Positions 9,361 to 20,000 of a stretch of 64,000 bases of DNA are shown piece by piece (position 1 is the stretch's first letter; every line of letters starts with the position of its first letter). The translations under genes and the position numbers were made by a program. Source of the DNA: Bacteroidales bacterium (GTDB lineage Bacteria > Bacteroidota > Bacteroidia > Bacteroidales > JAFGXI01). The notes below the pieces were generated by a model, which was not told the DNA's origin, did no database searches, and saw only the letters and a program-made list of their open reading frames with translations. Location of the stretch: contig JAFGXI010000015.1 of NCBI GenBank assembly GCA_016936665.1, positions 32,876-96,875 of the forward strand, read 5' to 3'.

Positions 9361-9597
9361 ATGGCTGTAAATAACGAACGACAAGGGTTTGCACTCGACA
9401 AAACAAACTACATCCTTATTGCGGTTGGTTTAGTTATAATTATAATAGGCTTTATGTTATTAGCCGGCGGGAAAGCAGATAGCCCAGATGTTTTTAATCC
9501 GGAAGTGTTTTCTGTAAGAAGAATCACGATTGCCCCGTTAGTTATCTTAGCAGGCTTCGTATTCGAGATTTATGCCATCATGAAAAAACCTAAATAA
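9361..9597 (+). CDS. DUF3098 small membrane protein
   Basis: 78 residues with two hydrophobic helices (about 16-34 and 56-73) around a short charged loop containing ADSPDVFNPEVFS. The length, the DKTNYILIAVGLVIIIIGF first helix (19 residues) and the position between ftsX and uppP fit DUF3098, a Bacteroidota family of unknown function. Its stop overlaps the uppP start by one base (TAATG), suggesting translational coupling. A role in envelope or division is only suggested by the neighbours. Confidence 0.88.
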   Translation: MAVNNERQGFALDKTNYILIAVGLVIIIIGFMLLAGGKADSPDVFNPEVFSVRRITIAPLVILAGFVFEIYAIMKKPK

Positions 9598-10394
9598 TGA
9601 GTTGGTTAGAAGCCGCACTATTAGGCTTAATACAAGGGTTAACGGAGTTTTTACCTGTATCGAGCAGTGGGCATATTGAATTGGTGAAATATATTTTTGG
9701 CGATCAACAAGCCCCTGAAACAGGCATGTTAATGACCGTAGTTCTACATGCAGCTACAGCATTAAGCACTATAGTAATTTTCAGAAAAGAAATTATAGAA
9801 ATTTTCAAAGGATTATTTCAATTCAAATGGAACGATGAGTTTAAATTCTCTCTAAAAATTATAATTTCCATGATGCCAGCAGCCTTTGTTGGTGTTTTAT
9901 TTGAAGAAGAATTAGAACAATTATTCGATCATCAAATTGTATTTGTCGGTAGCATGCTAATCGTTACAGCGATCTTACTCTTTTTCGCCGACAAAGCAAA
10001 AAACACAAACAAAGATGTAAGTTACAAGCACTCTTTAATTATTGGAATATCTCAAGCCATTGCAATATTACCCGGCATTTCCAGATCTGGAGCAACCATT
10101 TCTACATCGGTATTATTAGGTATCGATCGAACAAAAGCAGCAAGGTTCTCTTTTTTGATGGTAGTCCCTTTAATTCTTGGTAAAATGGCCAAAGACTTAT
10201 TAAGCGGGGAACTCATGCAAGAATCTGTAAATTTTAGTAACTTAGGAATCGGGTTTATTGTTTCGTTTCTTACCGGACTCCTCGCCTGTACTTGGATGAT
10301 TCAATTAGTAAAAAAAAGCAAATTAACATATTTTGCAATTTATTGCTTAATTATTGGCGTAATAGCTATCTTTGCAGGTTTAAATATTTTATAG
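9597..10394 (+). CDS. uppP: Undecaprenyl-diphosphate phosphatase UppP (BacA)
   Basis: 265 residues, polytopic. UppP removes one phosphate from undecaprenyl diphosphate on the outer face of the inner membrane, recycling the lipid carrier for peptidoglycan and polysaccharide synthesis. Both family signatures are visible: GLTEFLPVSSSGH (14-26, with Glu17) and PGISRSG (159-165, with Arg163). Overexpression of this family gives bacitracin resistance. The ATG overlaps the DUF3098 stop by one base. Confidence 0.96.
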   Translation: MSWLEAALLGLIQGLTEFLPVSSSGHIELVKYIFGDQQAPETGMLMTVVLHAATALSTIVIFRKEIIEIFKGLFQFKWNDEFKFSLKIIISMMPAAFVGVLFEEELEQLFDHQIVFVGSMLIVTAILLFFADKAKNTNKDVSYKHSLIIGISQAIAILPGISRSGATISTSVLLGIDRTKAARFSFLMVVPLILGKMAKDLLSGELMQESVNFSNLGIGFIVSFLTGLLACTWMIQLVKKSKLTYFAIYCLIIGVIAIFAGLNIL

Positions 10395-10401
10395 TTGTAA
10401 A

Positions 10402-11133
10402 GTGTTATTAAAAGAAGATTTTTTAAACGGTCAAGTACTATTAATGAATAAAGATACGCATTGGACTTCTTTTGATTTAGTCAATAAAACACGTAATCTA
10501 ATTAAAAAAACATTCAACATTAAAAAAATAAAGGTTGGGCATGCCGGAACTTTAGATCCCTTGGCGTCTGGTTTGATGATAATTTGCACAGGCAAATTCA
10601 CCAAGAAAATCAACGAATTTCAAGATTTAGACAAAACATACAGAACAACAATAAAGCTTGGAGAAAGCACGCCTTCTTTCGATACCGAAACTGAAGTTGA
10701 TATAACATTACCCGTAGATCACATAAACCTTGAACTTGTTAAACAAACTTTACAACAATTTGTAGGCAAGCAGGAACAAGTTCCACCGATTTATTCTGCC
10801 ATTAATATTGATGGCAAAAGAGCATATCAGATTGCAAGAAAGGGCGAGACTAGAGAGCTTAAAAGTAGGAGCATCAATATATACAATATCGAAATACTTG
10901 AATTTAACTTACCTAACTTAAGCATAGAAGTAACCTGTAGCAAAGGAACTTATGTAAGAGCTTTGGCCAGAGACGTTGGCGAAGCATTGAATACGGTAGC
11001 TCACATTACCTCATTAGAAAGAACAAAAATTGGCAACATGAATTTAAATGAAGCCATCACAATAAAAGAATTAGAAAATAAGTTAATCAGTCACAATAAA
11101 CAGGTCGTACCATATGAAACTGTCAAAATTTAA
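10402..11133 (+). CDS. truB: tRNA pseudouridine(55) synthase TruB
   Basis: 243 residues. TruB makes pseudouridine 55 in the T-arm of tRNAs. The catalytic motif [14 protein letters not shown] (46-59) has its Asp at residue 52, and a [13 protein letters not shown] segment follows. The start is GTG at 10402: an in-frame TAA precedes it, and the next ATG (10444) would cut off the conserved [11 protein letters not shown] strand. It lies 7 bases after uppP and overlaps queA by 20 bases. The length is that of the short, PUA-less or reduced-PUA form common in Bacteroidota. Confidence 0.95.
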   Translation: MLLKEDFLNGQVLLMNKDTHWTSFDLVNKTRNLIKKTFNIKKIKVGHAGTLDPLASGLMIICTGKFTKKINEFQDLDKTYRTTIKLGESTPSFDTETEVDITLPVDHINLELVKQTLQQFVGKQEQVPPIYSAINIDGKRAYQIARKGETRELKSRSINIYNIEILEFNLPNLSIEVTCSKGTYVRALARDVGEALNTVAHITSLERTKIGNMNLNEAITIKELENKLISHNKQVVPYETVKI

Positions 11134-12166
11134 ATTCGATTTACCAAAAAATTTAATTGCACTTCACCCTGCCGAAAACAGAGATGAGTCGAGATTAATG
11201 GTTCTTCATAAGAGTAGCGGACTTATTGAACATAAAGTATTTAAGGACATCATCGACTTTTTCGATGAAAGAGACCTACTAATATTCAATAACACAAAAG
11301 TTTTCCCTGCTCGTTTATTTGGAAATAAAGAAAAAACAGGAGCCGAGATTGAAGTTTTTTTACTTCGTGAATTAAATCGAGAACAAAAATTATGGGATGT
11401 TTTAGTCGATCCTGCTAGAAAAATAAGAATTGGTAATAAACTATATTTTGGAGATGACGAACTCATCGCCGAAGTTATCGATAACACAACCAGTAGAGGT
11501 AGAACGCTACGCTTTTTATACGATGGCAACTACGAAGAGTTCAAAAAGGTTCTCTACAATTTAGGGGAAACCCCAATTCCTAAAAACTTGATAAATAGAA
11601 ATGTTGAACCTATTGACCAAGAAAGATATCAAACCATTTACGCTAAACACGAAGGCGCTGTAGCAGCACCAACAGCCGGCTTACATTTTTCTCGCGAGTT
11701 GCTTAAAAGAATGGAGATTAAAGGTGTAGATTTTGCACATGTAACCTTACATGCTAGTTTAGGAAACTTCAGTAAAGTGGATGTTGAAGATTTGACAAAA
11801 CACAAAATGTACTCCGAAGAAATAAAAATCAGCGACGAAGCATGCGAAATTGTTAACAGAGCAAAAGATTTATCTAAAAATGTTTGTGCTATCGGTACTA
11901 CCGTTTTAAGAACTACCGAAAGCTCTGTTTCTACAGAAGCCCGATTAAAACCATTTGAAGGATGGACCAATAAATTTTTATTTCCTCCGCACGATTTCAA
12001 AATTGCCAATCGTTTGGTTTCCAATTTTCATATGCCTTATTCAACATTATTAATGACTGTAGCAGCATTTGGAGGATACGAATTAACAATGCACACCTAC
12101 AACGAAGCAATAAAAAACAAATACCGTTTCGGTACTTATGGCGACGCTTTATTTATTAAGGAGTAA
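11114..12166 (+). CDS. queA: S-adenosylmethionine:tRNA ribosyltransferase-isomerase QueA
   Basis: 350 residues, full length. QueA transfers and isomerises the ribose of SAM onto preQ1 in tRNA to form epoxyqueuosine. Family segments include [15 protein letters not shown], a [10 protein letters not shown] strand, [20 protein letters not shown] (20 residues) and [13 protein letters not shown]. It overlaps truB by 20 bases and ends 20 bases before a strong hairpin, so it closes the operon. Confidence 0.97.
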   Translation: MKLSKFKFDLPKNLIALHPAENRDESRLMVLHKSSGLIEHKVFKDIIDFFDERDLLIFNNTKVFPARLFGNKEKTGAEIEVFLLRELNREQKLWDVLVDPARKIRIGNKLYFGDDELIAEVIDNTTSRGRTLRFLYDGNYEEFKKVLYNLGETPIPKNLINRNVEPIDQERYQTIYAKHEGAVAAPTAGLHFSRELLKRMEIKGVDFAHVTLHASLGNFSKVDVEDLTKHKMYSEEIKISDEACEIVNRAKDLSKNVCAIGTTVLRTTESSVSTEARLKPFEGWTNKFLFPPHDFKIANRLVSNFHMPYSTLLMTVAAFGGYELTMHTYNEAIKNKYRFGTYGDALFIKE

Positions 12167-12186
12167 TTCAACATTATTAAGGTAAT

Positions 12187-12218
12187 GAAAGCACCTCCAA
12201 AGGGTGCTTTCGTATTTT
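12187..12218 (+). terminator. Rho-independent terminator after queA
   Basis: Perfect 9-bp stem GAAAGCACC (12187-12195) and GGTGCTTTC (12203-12211) with a 7-base loop, followed by GTATTTT. It separates the tRNA-modification block from the phosphonate locus. Confidence 0.85.
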
Positions 12219-12276
12219 AATTTCAATTGGATGCAAAACAATGTTTAATAAATTGTTAATTTTACATAAAAAAATC

Positions 12277-13569
12277 ATGAATAAAACAGTATACGTTGGG
12301 ATGAGCGCAGATATAATTCATCCAGGTCATTTAAATATAATCAACGAAGCAAGCAAACTAGGTTATGTAATTATTGGAGTGCTAACTGACAAAGCCATCG
12401 CTTCATATAAAAGATTACCAACCTTAAATTTTGAGTATCGAAAAACAATTGTGGAAAATATAAAAGGTGTTGGCGAAGTTGTTGCCCAAAATGAGCTTGA
12501 CTATTCAATCAATCTTAGAAAAATAAAACCAGACTTCGTTGTTCATGGCGACGATTGGAAAGATGGAGTGCAAAGACAAACTCGACAGAATGTTATTGAT
12601 ACCCTTGCTGAATGGGGAGGTAAATTGCATGAAGTCCCATATACAAAAGGCATTTCATCGACACAATTAAACGAGAGTTTAAAAGAGATAGGTACAACTC
12701 CGGAAATTCGCATGAATAAATTGCGTCGACTAATAGAAGCTAAACCAATCGTTCGTGTGATGGAGGCTCATAACGGTCTTACGGGTTTAATTGTTGAGAA
12801 TGCTTTTGTTGAAGATAATGGAATAAAAAAAGAATTCGATGCCATGTGGCTAAGTAGCTTAACTGACTCCACGGCAAAGGGGAAACCCGATATTGAAGCT
12901 GTCGATGTAACATCCCGATTACATAGCGTTAACGATATATTAGAAGTTACAACTAAACCCATAATATACGACGGAGATACAGGAGGTATTACCGAGCACT
13001 TTGTTTTTACAGTAAGAACACTTGAGAGATTAGGTGTTTCAGCTATTATTATTGAAGATAAAACAGGGTTAAAGAAAAATTCTTTATTTGGGACCGATGT
13101 TGAACAAACACAAGATTCGATAGAAAATTTTAGTGCTAAAATTCGTGCTGGAAAACAAGCTCAGATTACCGGCAAATTCATGATTATTGCTCGTATTGAA
13201 AGTTTAATCCTAAAGCAAGGCGTTGATAATGCTATTGAAAGAGCTAAAGCATACATAAATGCCGGTGCAGATGGGATAATGATTCACAGTAAAGAGAAAG
13301 AAGCTAACGAAGTTTTAGAGTTCTGCAGACGTTACACCGAAATTGAAAATAAAAAACCATTAGTTGCCGTTCCATCAAGTTATAATAAAATCTACGAAAA
13401 AGAATTAGCAGAAGCAGGTGTTAATATTGTCATTTATGCCAATCAATTATTAAGAAGTGCATATCCCGCTATGATGAATGTTGCTAAAACAATTCTTAAA
13501 CATGAACGTGCAGCAGAAGTAGACGAACAATGTATGCCAATTAAAGAAATACTAACTTTAATAAAATAG
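12277..13569 (+). CDS. aepX: Phosphoenolpyruvate mutase with N-terminal cytidylyltransferase domain
   Basis: 430 residues from the ATG at 12277; an in-frame ATG at 12241 would add 12 residues ahead of the first strand of the nucleotidyltransferase fold and is less likely. Residues 1-135 are a TagD-like cytidylyltransferase with HPGH (15-18) and the late TKGISST motif (123-129). Residues about 150-430 are PEP mutase, which forms the C-P bond of phosphonopyruvate, with YDGDTGG (231-237) and the diagnostic [10 protein letters not shown] (260-269). The fusion makes both the first phosphonate and, presumably, a CMP-activated phosphonate from the pathway's end product. Similar fusions are known as AepX in Bacteroides capsule loci. 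The activated substrate is inferred. Confidence 0.92.
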   Translation: MNKTVYVGMSADIIHPGHLNIINEASKLGYVIIGVLTDKAIASYKRLPTLNFEYRKTIVENIKGVGEVVAQNELDYSINLRKIKPDFVVHGDDWKDGVQRQTRQNVIDTLAEWGGKLHEVPYTKGISSTQLNESLKEIGTTPEIRMNKLRRLIEAKPIVRVMEAHNGLTGLIVENAFVEDNGIKKEFDAMWLSSLTDSTAKGKPDIEAVDVTSRLHSVNDILEVTTKPIIYDGDTGGITEHFVFTVRTLERLGVSAIIIEDKTGLKKNSLFGTDVEQTQDSIENFSAKIRAGKQAQITGKFMIIARIESLILKQGVDNAIERAKAYINAGADGIMIHSKEKEANEVLEFCRRYTEIENKKPLVAVPSSYNKIYEKELAEAGVNIVIYANQLLRSAYPAMMNVAKTILKHERAAEVDEQCMPIKEILTLIK

Positions 13570-13575
13570 CAGGCT

Positions 13576-14700
13576 ATGATTAGTACTTCAAACTTTTATA
13601 ATTACTTGATTAGCCATAATGTCGATTTTTTCACTGGTGTTCCTGATTCTCTACTAAAAGACATCTGTGCCTATATTACCGATAACACTTCGTCGGATAG
13701 AAATATTATTGCCGCCAACGAAGGCAATGCTATTGCATTAGCAGCAGGTTATCACATGGCCACGAGCAAGCTCCCAATGGTTTATATGCAAAATTCAGGA
13801 TTAGGTAATGCGGTTAATCCGCTATTATCGTTGACAGACAAAGATGTGTATAACATTCCACTTTTATTGATGGTGGGTTGGCGCGGAGAAACTAAAGACG
13901 AGCCACAGCACCTCAAACAAGGAAAGGTAACTTTAGAATTACTCAAAACAATGGGTATTCCATACCTAGTATTAGATTATAACGAAACCAAAGTTCTAAA
14001 CCAATTACAAGAAGCCATTAAAACAGCTACTACTAATAATACTGCATTTGCCTTGGTAATTAGAAAAGGGATTTTCGAAAAATATAGTATCAAGCAAACC
14101 ATTAAAAATAACTATTCTTTATTCCGAGAAGATGCAATTAAAACAATTGTCGACCAACTTAAAGGCAACGAAGTTATTGTTTCTACCACCGGAAAAACAT
14201 CTAGAGAACTATTCGAATATAGAGCTGAATTAAATCAATCACACGATTCTGATTTTCTTACAGTTGGTTCCATGGGACACTCTAGTCAAATAGCACTAGG
14301 AATAGCTTTAAGCAAACCAAACAAAGACATTCTATGTATCGATGGTGATGGAGCTGTTTTGATGCATATGGGGGCTTTTGCAATAGTTGGCTCTCAAAAA
14401 CCTAAAAATTTTTTGCATATTGTTATTAACAATGGTGCTCACGAATCTGTTGGTGGGCAACCTACTGTTGCATTCGATATTGATATTCCACAAATCGCTC
14501 TAGCCAATAATTACAAATCAGCTGTAAAAGTTTCTACAAAAGAAGAATTAGAAACTGCAATTAATAATTTTTCTCATGAAAGGTCTCCTGCATTAATTGA
14601 AGTTATGACAAAAGTAGGTTCAAGAGACGATTTGGGAAGACCAACCATCAGACCAGTTGACAATAAGCTGGATTTTATGAAAAAATTAGCATCAGAATGA
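13576..14700 (+). CDS. aepY: Phosphonopyruvate decarboxylase
   Basis: 374 residues, a thiamine-diphosphate enzyme that decarboxylates phosphonopyruvate to phosphonoacetaldehyde and pulls the unfavourable PEP mutase equilibrium forward. Visible features: FFTGVPDSLLKDIC at the N-terminus, the catalytic Glu49 in NEGNA, and the ThDP/Mg motif GDG (257-259) ending in NN (285-286), about 28 residues later as expected. It starts 6 bases after aepX and overlaps the next gene by 4 bases (ATGA). Confidence 0.93.
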   Translation: MISTSNFYNYLISHNVDFFTGVPDSLLKDICAYITDNTSSDRNIIAANEGNAIALAAGYHMATSKLPMVYMQNSGLGNAVNPLLSLTDKDVYNIPLLLMVGWRGETKDEPQHLKQGKVTLELLKTMGIPYLVLDYNETKVLNQLQEAIKTATTNNTAFALVIRKGIFEKYSIKQTIKNNYSLFREDAIKTIVDQLKGNEVIVSTTGKTSRELFEYRAELNQSHDSDFLTVGSMGHSSQIALGIALSKPNKDILCIDGDGAVLMHMGAFAIVGSQKPKNFLHIVINNGAHESVGGQPTVAFDIDIPQIALANNYKSAVKVSTKEELETAINNFSHERSPALIEVMTKVGSRDDLGRPTIRPVDNKLDFMKKLASE

Positions 14701-15812
14701 TTCAACAGATATTCAGAGAGCATCAAAAAGAAGATTTAAAATCTTACCTAAAATCGTTCGATTCAAAAAACATTTTCCTTATTAGAGATGATGGATCTTA
14801 CGAGATATCTGGTGCAAAAACATTTTTAAAGAATACACTTAACATATCTCCTGTTTTATCATTTTTTGACTTTGCGCCTAATCCACAATTAATAGATTTA
14901 AGAAAAGGAATCTCAACTTTTAATCAAAAAAAACACGACATTATTATTGCAATTGGTGGTGGTAGTGTAATTGACATGGCAAAACTCATCAGTGTTTTTG
15001 CGCATCAAGAAGAAGACATCGATGCTATATTAGACGGAACATTTAAACTTAATTCAAAAAAAACACCTCTAATTGCAATTCCTACAACAGCCGGAACTGG
15101 AGCTGAGGCTACTGAGTTTGCTGTTTTGTACAGAGACAAATTGAAATACTCTGTTTTAGGCGAAACCTTACTTCCCGACTGTGTTTATCTATCGCATCAA
15201 TTTTCCCTATCTGCCCCTGTCTATTTAACAGCTAGTACCGGTTTAGATGCATTTGCTCAGGCGATAGAATCGGCTTGGAGTGTAAATGCCAACGACGAGT
15301 CATTAGCATACTCCTACAAAGCTACTAAAATTATTTGGCACAACCTTGAACACGCTTGTAAAGGAGACATCCGAGCAAAACAATTGATGCAAGAAGCAGC
15401 CTTTTTATCTGGTAAAGCTATCAATATTACAAAAACAACAGCACCTCATGCCATCTCCTACGGCTTTTCAAGTTACTACAACATACCTCATGGACATGCT
15501 GTAGCGATTAGTTTACCATTCTTCTTTAGCTTCAATGCGAACGTTAAGAACGATGATTGTACCGATAGTAGAGGAGCCGAACATGTGAAACAACGCATCA
15601 ATAGAATTTTAGAACTATTAGATACTAATCAAAATAATATCATTCAAGATTTGACGTTATTTTTTGATAAGCTAAATATCAATATTAAAATTTCTGAGTT
15701 AATTCCTAATTTCAACCCCGAATTAATTACTAAAAGCGTCAATTTTGATAGGTTGAGCAACAATCCTAGAAAGGTAACAAAAAAAGATATAGAAAGATTA
15801 CTAAATACATAA
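14697..15812 (+). CDS. Iron-type alcohol dehydrogenase, likely phosphonoacetaldehyde reductase
   Basis: 371 residues of the group III (iron-containing) alcohol dehydrogenase family: NAD-binding GGGSVIDMAK (87-96), TTAGTGAEAT (130-139), and metal-binding Asp184, His251 and His265/His267 (IPHGHAVA). The usual second ligand, His four residues after the Asp, is Gln188 here (GLDAFAQAIES); I recall the same Gln in other members tied to phosphonate loci, but this needs checking. Directly after aepXY, the likely substrate is phosphonoacetaldehyde, giving 2-hydroxyethylphosphonate. There is no aminotransferase, so 2-aminoethylphosphonate is not expected from this locus. Confidence 0.82.
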   Translation: MIQQIFREHQKEDLKSYLKSFDSKNIFLIRDDGSYEISGAKTFLKNTLNISPVLSFFDFAPNPQLIDLRKGISTFNQKKHDIIIAIGGGSVIDMAKLISVFAHQEEDIDAILDGTFKLNSKKTPLIAIPTTAGTGAEATEFAVLYRDKLKYSVLGETLLPDCVYLSHQFSLSAPVYLTASTGLDAFAQAIESAWSVNANDESLAYSYKATKIIWHNLEHACKGDIRAKQLMQEAAFLSGKAINITKTTAPHAISYGFSSYYNIPHGHAVAISLPFFFSFNANVKNDDCTDSRGAEHVKQRINRILELLDTNQNNIIQDLTLFFDKLNINIKISELIPNFNPELITKSVNFDRLSNNPRKVTKKDIERLLNT

Positions 15813-15815
15813 AAC

Positions 15816-17054
15816 ATGAATCAAGTATTACTGTACATAGACCCTGCTTCAACCAGTGCATTACTTTATATTGTAATAGCAATTGCTGCTACGGTTGCTT
15901 TTGCTCTAAGAGGTTTTTTCTACAGAATAAAAAATTTCATCTTAGGAAAAGGTTTTAAAAATAATAATGAATTTGAAGGTATAGATATAGTATTCTATTC
16001 TGAAGGGAAACAATATTGGCATGTCTTTTCTCCGATTATAAAAGCATTAGAAACTAAAAATATAGAGTGTGTTTATTTAACATCGGGGCAAGATGATCCT
16101 GGATTACAATATGAATCAACTTACTTAAAGAAAAAATACATAGGTAATTTAACCATGACGTCTGTATACCTTAATAAGCTAAAAGCTAAATTTGTAGGAA
16201 TGACGACTCCTCAGCTAGATGTTATGATGATTCGTCGGTCTAAAAAAGTTAAACACTATGCTCATATTGTTCATGCTCCTATCGATGTGTTTACCTACCG
16301 AAAATTTGCTTTCGATTATTTCGATTCTATCTTTTGTTCAGGACCTCATCAGATAGAAGGTATTCGAAAATTAGAAGAAAAAAGAGGCACTCATAAAAAA
16401 CAGTTGTTTGAAACAGGATTTACTGTTTATGACGTTATGCTGGAGCAAATAAATAAAAACCCTCAGGTTATAAAAGAAAAACCCATTGTTTTAGTAGCCC
16501 CAACTTGGAAAGAATACTCAATCATTAATCGATTTGGTGTTGCGTTTTTCGAAAATTTAATGAAAGACGATTCTTTCGATATTATTTTGAGACCTCACCC
16601 GCAAACCTATGTTAGTCACCCTCAATTGATTGCTGAAATTGAAGATAAATACAAAGATCATCCTCGATTCACTGTTGACACCAATCCTTTAGGTACCGAG
16701 AGTATGATTAAAGCTGACATGATGATTAGTGACTTATCGGGAGTATTTTGGGATTTTGCATTCCTTTACTCAAAGCCCGTACTTCTTTTAAAAACCGATT
16801 TTGAATCTATTGAAGGATTTGAAGGTAGCGAACTCAATTATGAAATGTGGGAAATGCGTGAACGAGGAAAACTAGGTCGTCAATTTGACGAGAATGATAT
16901 AGAAAATATTGCTTCAATCACTAAGGAAATTCTCGACAATCCCCCACTTAGTCAGTTAGAAGAATTGAAAAACGAATCTGTTTACAATCTAGGTAATGCA
17001 GGAAAAATTGCAGCAGAACAGATTATTTCGATTGTTAAACACTTCAAAGATTAA
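15816..17054 (+). CDS. CDP-glycerol glycerophosphotransferase-like enzyme, membrane-anchored
   Basis: 412 residues. The N-terminus has the short motif YIDPASTSALLY leading into one membrane helix (about 15-34). The rest is a GT-B-like TagB/TagF fold: APTW (228-231), RPHP (259-262) and ISDLSGVFWDFA (304-315), the last being the signature of CDP-glycerol glycerophosphotransferases. Those enzymes transfer a phospho-polyol from a CDP carrier to a teichoic-acid or glycan acceptor. Next to a cytidylyltransferase and a hydroxyethylphosphonate pathway, the natural donor would be CMP-hydroxyethylphosphonate. Donor and acceptor are inference; family membership is well supported. Confidence 0.82.
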   Translation: MNQVLLYIDPASTSALLYIVIAIAATVAFALRGFFYRIKNFILGKGFKNNNEFEGIDIVFYSEGKQYWHVFSPIIKALETKNIECVYLTSGQDDPGLQYESTYLKKKYIGNLTMTSVYLNKLKAKFVGMTTPQLDVMMIRRSKKVKHYAHIVHAPIDVFTYRKFAFDYFDSIFCSGPHQIEGIRKLEEKRGTHKKQLFETGFTVYDVMLEQINKNPQVIKEKPIVLVAPTWKEYSIINRFGVAFFENLMKDDSFDIILRPHPQTYVSHPQLIAEIEDKYKDHPRFTVDTNPLGTESMIKADMMISDLSGVFWDFAFLYSKPVLLLKTDFESIEGFEGSELNYEMWEMRERGKLGRQFDENDIENIASITKEILDNPPLSQLEELKNESVYNLGNAGKIAAEQIISIVKHFKD

Positions 17055-17059
17055 TACCC

Positions 17060-20000
17060 ATGAATTTTTTCGAAACAATTGTAAGTCCTTTTGTATGGTT
17101 AATAGAAGTAATATTGCATTTTGCTTATGAAATTACCGGCAATTACGGCTTAGCCGTTATAATACTAAGTTTTGTGATTTCTGCTTTAACACTTCCTATT
17201 TTCATATTTATTGAAAAATCAAAAAAGAAAGACGATTCTATAAAAAAGAAAATGCAACCTTTAATTGATGAAATCAAGCGAGTCTACAAAGGGCAAGAGC
17301 GTTATTATTACATTAAAACCATTAATAGACAGCACAATTATAACTCAGCAAAAGCACTAATCCCTATTCTTAGTCTACTTATTCAAATTCCTTTTTTTAT
17401 TGCTGCCTACCAATATCTAGAGCATTTTGAACCATTAAAAGGTGTTAGCTTTTTATTTATCAAAGATTTAAGCTTGCCAGATGGCGTATTTGGAAGCATT
17501 AACATTCTTCCCATACTTATGACACTGGTAAATATTTTAACTGCTTATTTCTATACAATAAACGGAAATAAAACAGAGCTTAAACAAATGCTTGGGATTG
17601 CCGGTTTATTCTTAGTTCTACTATTTAATCTTCCTTCTGGTTTGGTGCTTTATTGGACTATGAATAATGTTTTCAGCTTTTTAAGATTGTTTGTGACTAA
17701 TCCAGATGTGTTTACTCACAATTCAATTATTAAATTGCAATATTTTTATAGAGGCTTCCTTAATAGCTTTAAACAAAACTACATACTTGCATTTATAATA
17801 TCTATGGGGTTAATACTTTCAATAATCCTCCATAATATTAACTTCGATAATTCTTTGTTATATAAGTTTATAAATTTTGTCGAAACGGCTTTTATTTACT
17901 TGTTAGTAACATTGCTTAGTATTTTTTCTTTTAACAACTTTTTACAGATATTATATAACAATGAGAAAAACCTCATTAGGTTTCAAATTACGGTTATATT
18001 TATTTCACTGTATTTTCTCTTTGCAGCAACATTTTACTTTAGGGGAGATAACTCCTTATTGTACTATTCTGCTATATATTTTCTTACTTCCCTGCAGATA
18101 CTCAATCTGTTTTATAAATTTTTGAAATCTAAAATGATTATCAAAATACTTGTTGTTAGCTTAATTGCTTTACAAATCATATTACTATCATTTTTCTTAT
18201 TAAAATTACAACTAGAATTCAGCATTTTAAACATAAAAGTAACTATCACAAATGTTGATTGTTTATCACAGTTTTTGTTAATAGGTCTTTTAACAAATTT
18301 GTTGTTAATACCTTTAAAAATAACACATACAACTATCGGTAATAAAGAAAAGTCAATTTTAAAAAAAAGTTATATCCTTTATAGCCTGATATGGTTATAT
18401 ATTTTGGGTTTTGTCTTTTTATGGAATCCCTTAACTGTGTTTTCTACCTTTCCTGAAAATTATACTTTTTCCGGAATTGATATCTTGTTAAAAAACTCAT
18501 TCCTTTTTTTAATATCCTTTTGCATCACTATTATTCTCTACTTTTTCAGCCCAAGGAAAATTTCTAAATGGTTAATGAATTTAAGTGTGACAATTGCTTT
18601 ATTGAGCTTTCTTTATAATACAATCCTTCCGATTGACTTGGGGACTTTACAAGAATCAAGATTTTTATTCCAAGATCGATTATCAATGCCGATTTTGTAT
18701 TATTTTTTAGAAATATTTTTAATTATCATTATTTGGTATTTCGTCAAACGTTTTATCGTTAGAATAAAGACCATTTGGCTTACATATTCATTTTTACTAC
18801 TAAATATAGTTCTTATTTCGAATAGTTTATATTATTCTAATAGCTCAAATTGTTTTATTAAGAAGGCTAATCTAGAAAAAGAAATTAAAAATTCGATTAC
18901 ATTCTCTAAAACTCAACCAAACGTAGTGTTTTTTGTAGCAGATATGTTCGATGGGCCTCATTTAGAAGAAATTTTAAAAGACGAACCTCAATTAAACAGT
19001 ATTTTTTCAGGATTTACTTACTACAATAATGCTATTTCTGTTTCGTCGATAACTTTAGCCTCAATGCCAGCCATTTTAGGAGGACTGGATTATACAATTG
19101 ATAAATTGAACAAAGATACCGTTCATGACATGACTGAGAAAATGACCCATATTTCTGAACTATTTTATAAAAAAGTTAAGAACAAAGGCTATAATTTTAT
19201 TTCTTCAGATATTGCATTCTCATACATCGATAAAAACAAATTTGATTCATATCTTCCAAAATGGTCTGATAAATGGAATAAATGGAATACTCAATTAAAA
19301 ATTGGCGATATTAGAGAAGATGGATATAGTTTGTTATGGAAGAATGCTTTATTTTACAGCATACCTCTTTTTTTAAAGCCCTTTCTATACGATTCAGGGA
19401 ATTGGCTAATAGAGCAAAAAACATTTAATGAAAATTCCAACTCTGCGCAGAGATATAATTTTCTTCGTTTATTACCTAAGATATCCTCAAACACCTCGAA
19501 TAAACCTAATTTCATATATATTCACTCCCTTGCTACTCATCATCCTTGGCAACTTGTTGACGATAATGGTATTTTAAGTTCTAAAGTTGAACCTTATGAA
19601 AACAATAAATGGTTTATTAAAACAATTGGGCGTTGGATTAATTGGATGAAAGAAAACGATGTATATGATAATACGAGAATAATTCTTATATCTGACCATG
19701 GTATTCATTGGCAACATGTAGACGGAAAATCAAAGCCTAATTTACCATTAAAAAACCAGGACTTACTCCTTGAACAAAATGATTACTACTTGTTTAATGC
19801 AATGTACCCATTATTTTTTGTAAAAGATTTTCAAGAAAATGGTAATATAAAATACAATTCAACACTTATTTCTAATGTAGATGCAACTGGATTTTGTTTT
19901 AGTACTAAATGTAGCAATTACCTCTATAAATTGCCAAAAGATAGAAAAATAGAAATTACTACTGTACCTTGGGTAAGCAATATTCTTAGCGCAAAAAAAT

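Noticed and set aside
12241..12276. Upstream ATG of aepX adding 12 residues
   Set aside because: The cytidylyltransferase fold begins directly at the ATG at 12277 (NKTVYVG), so the extension is probably not translated.
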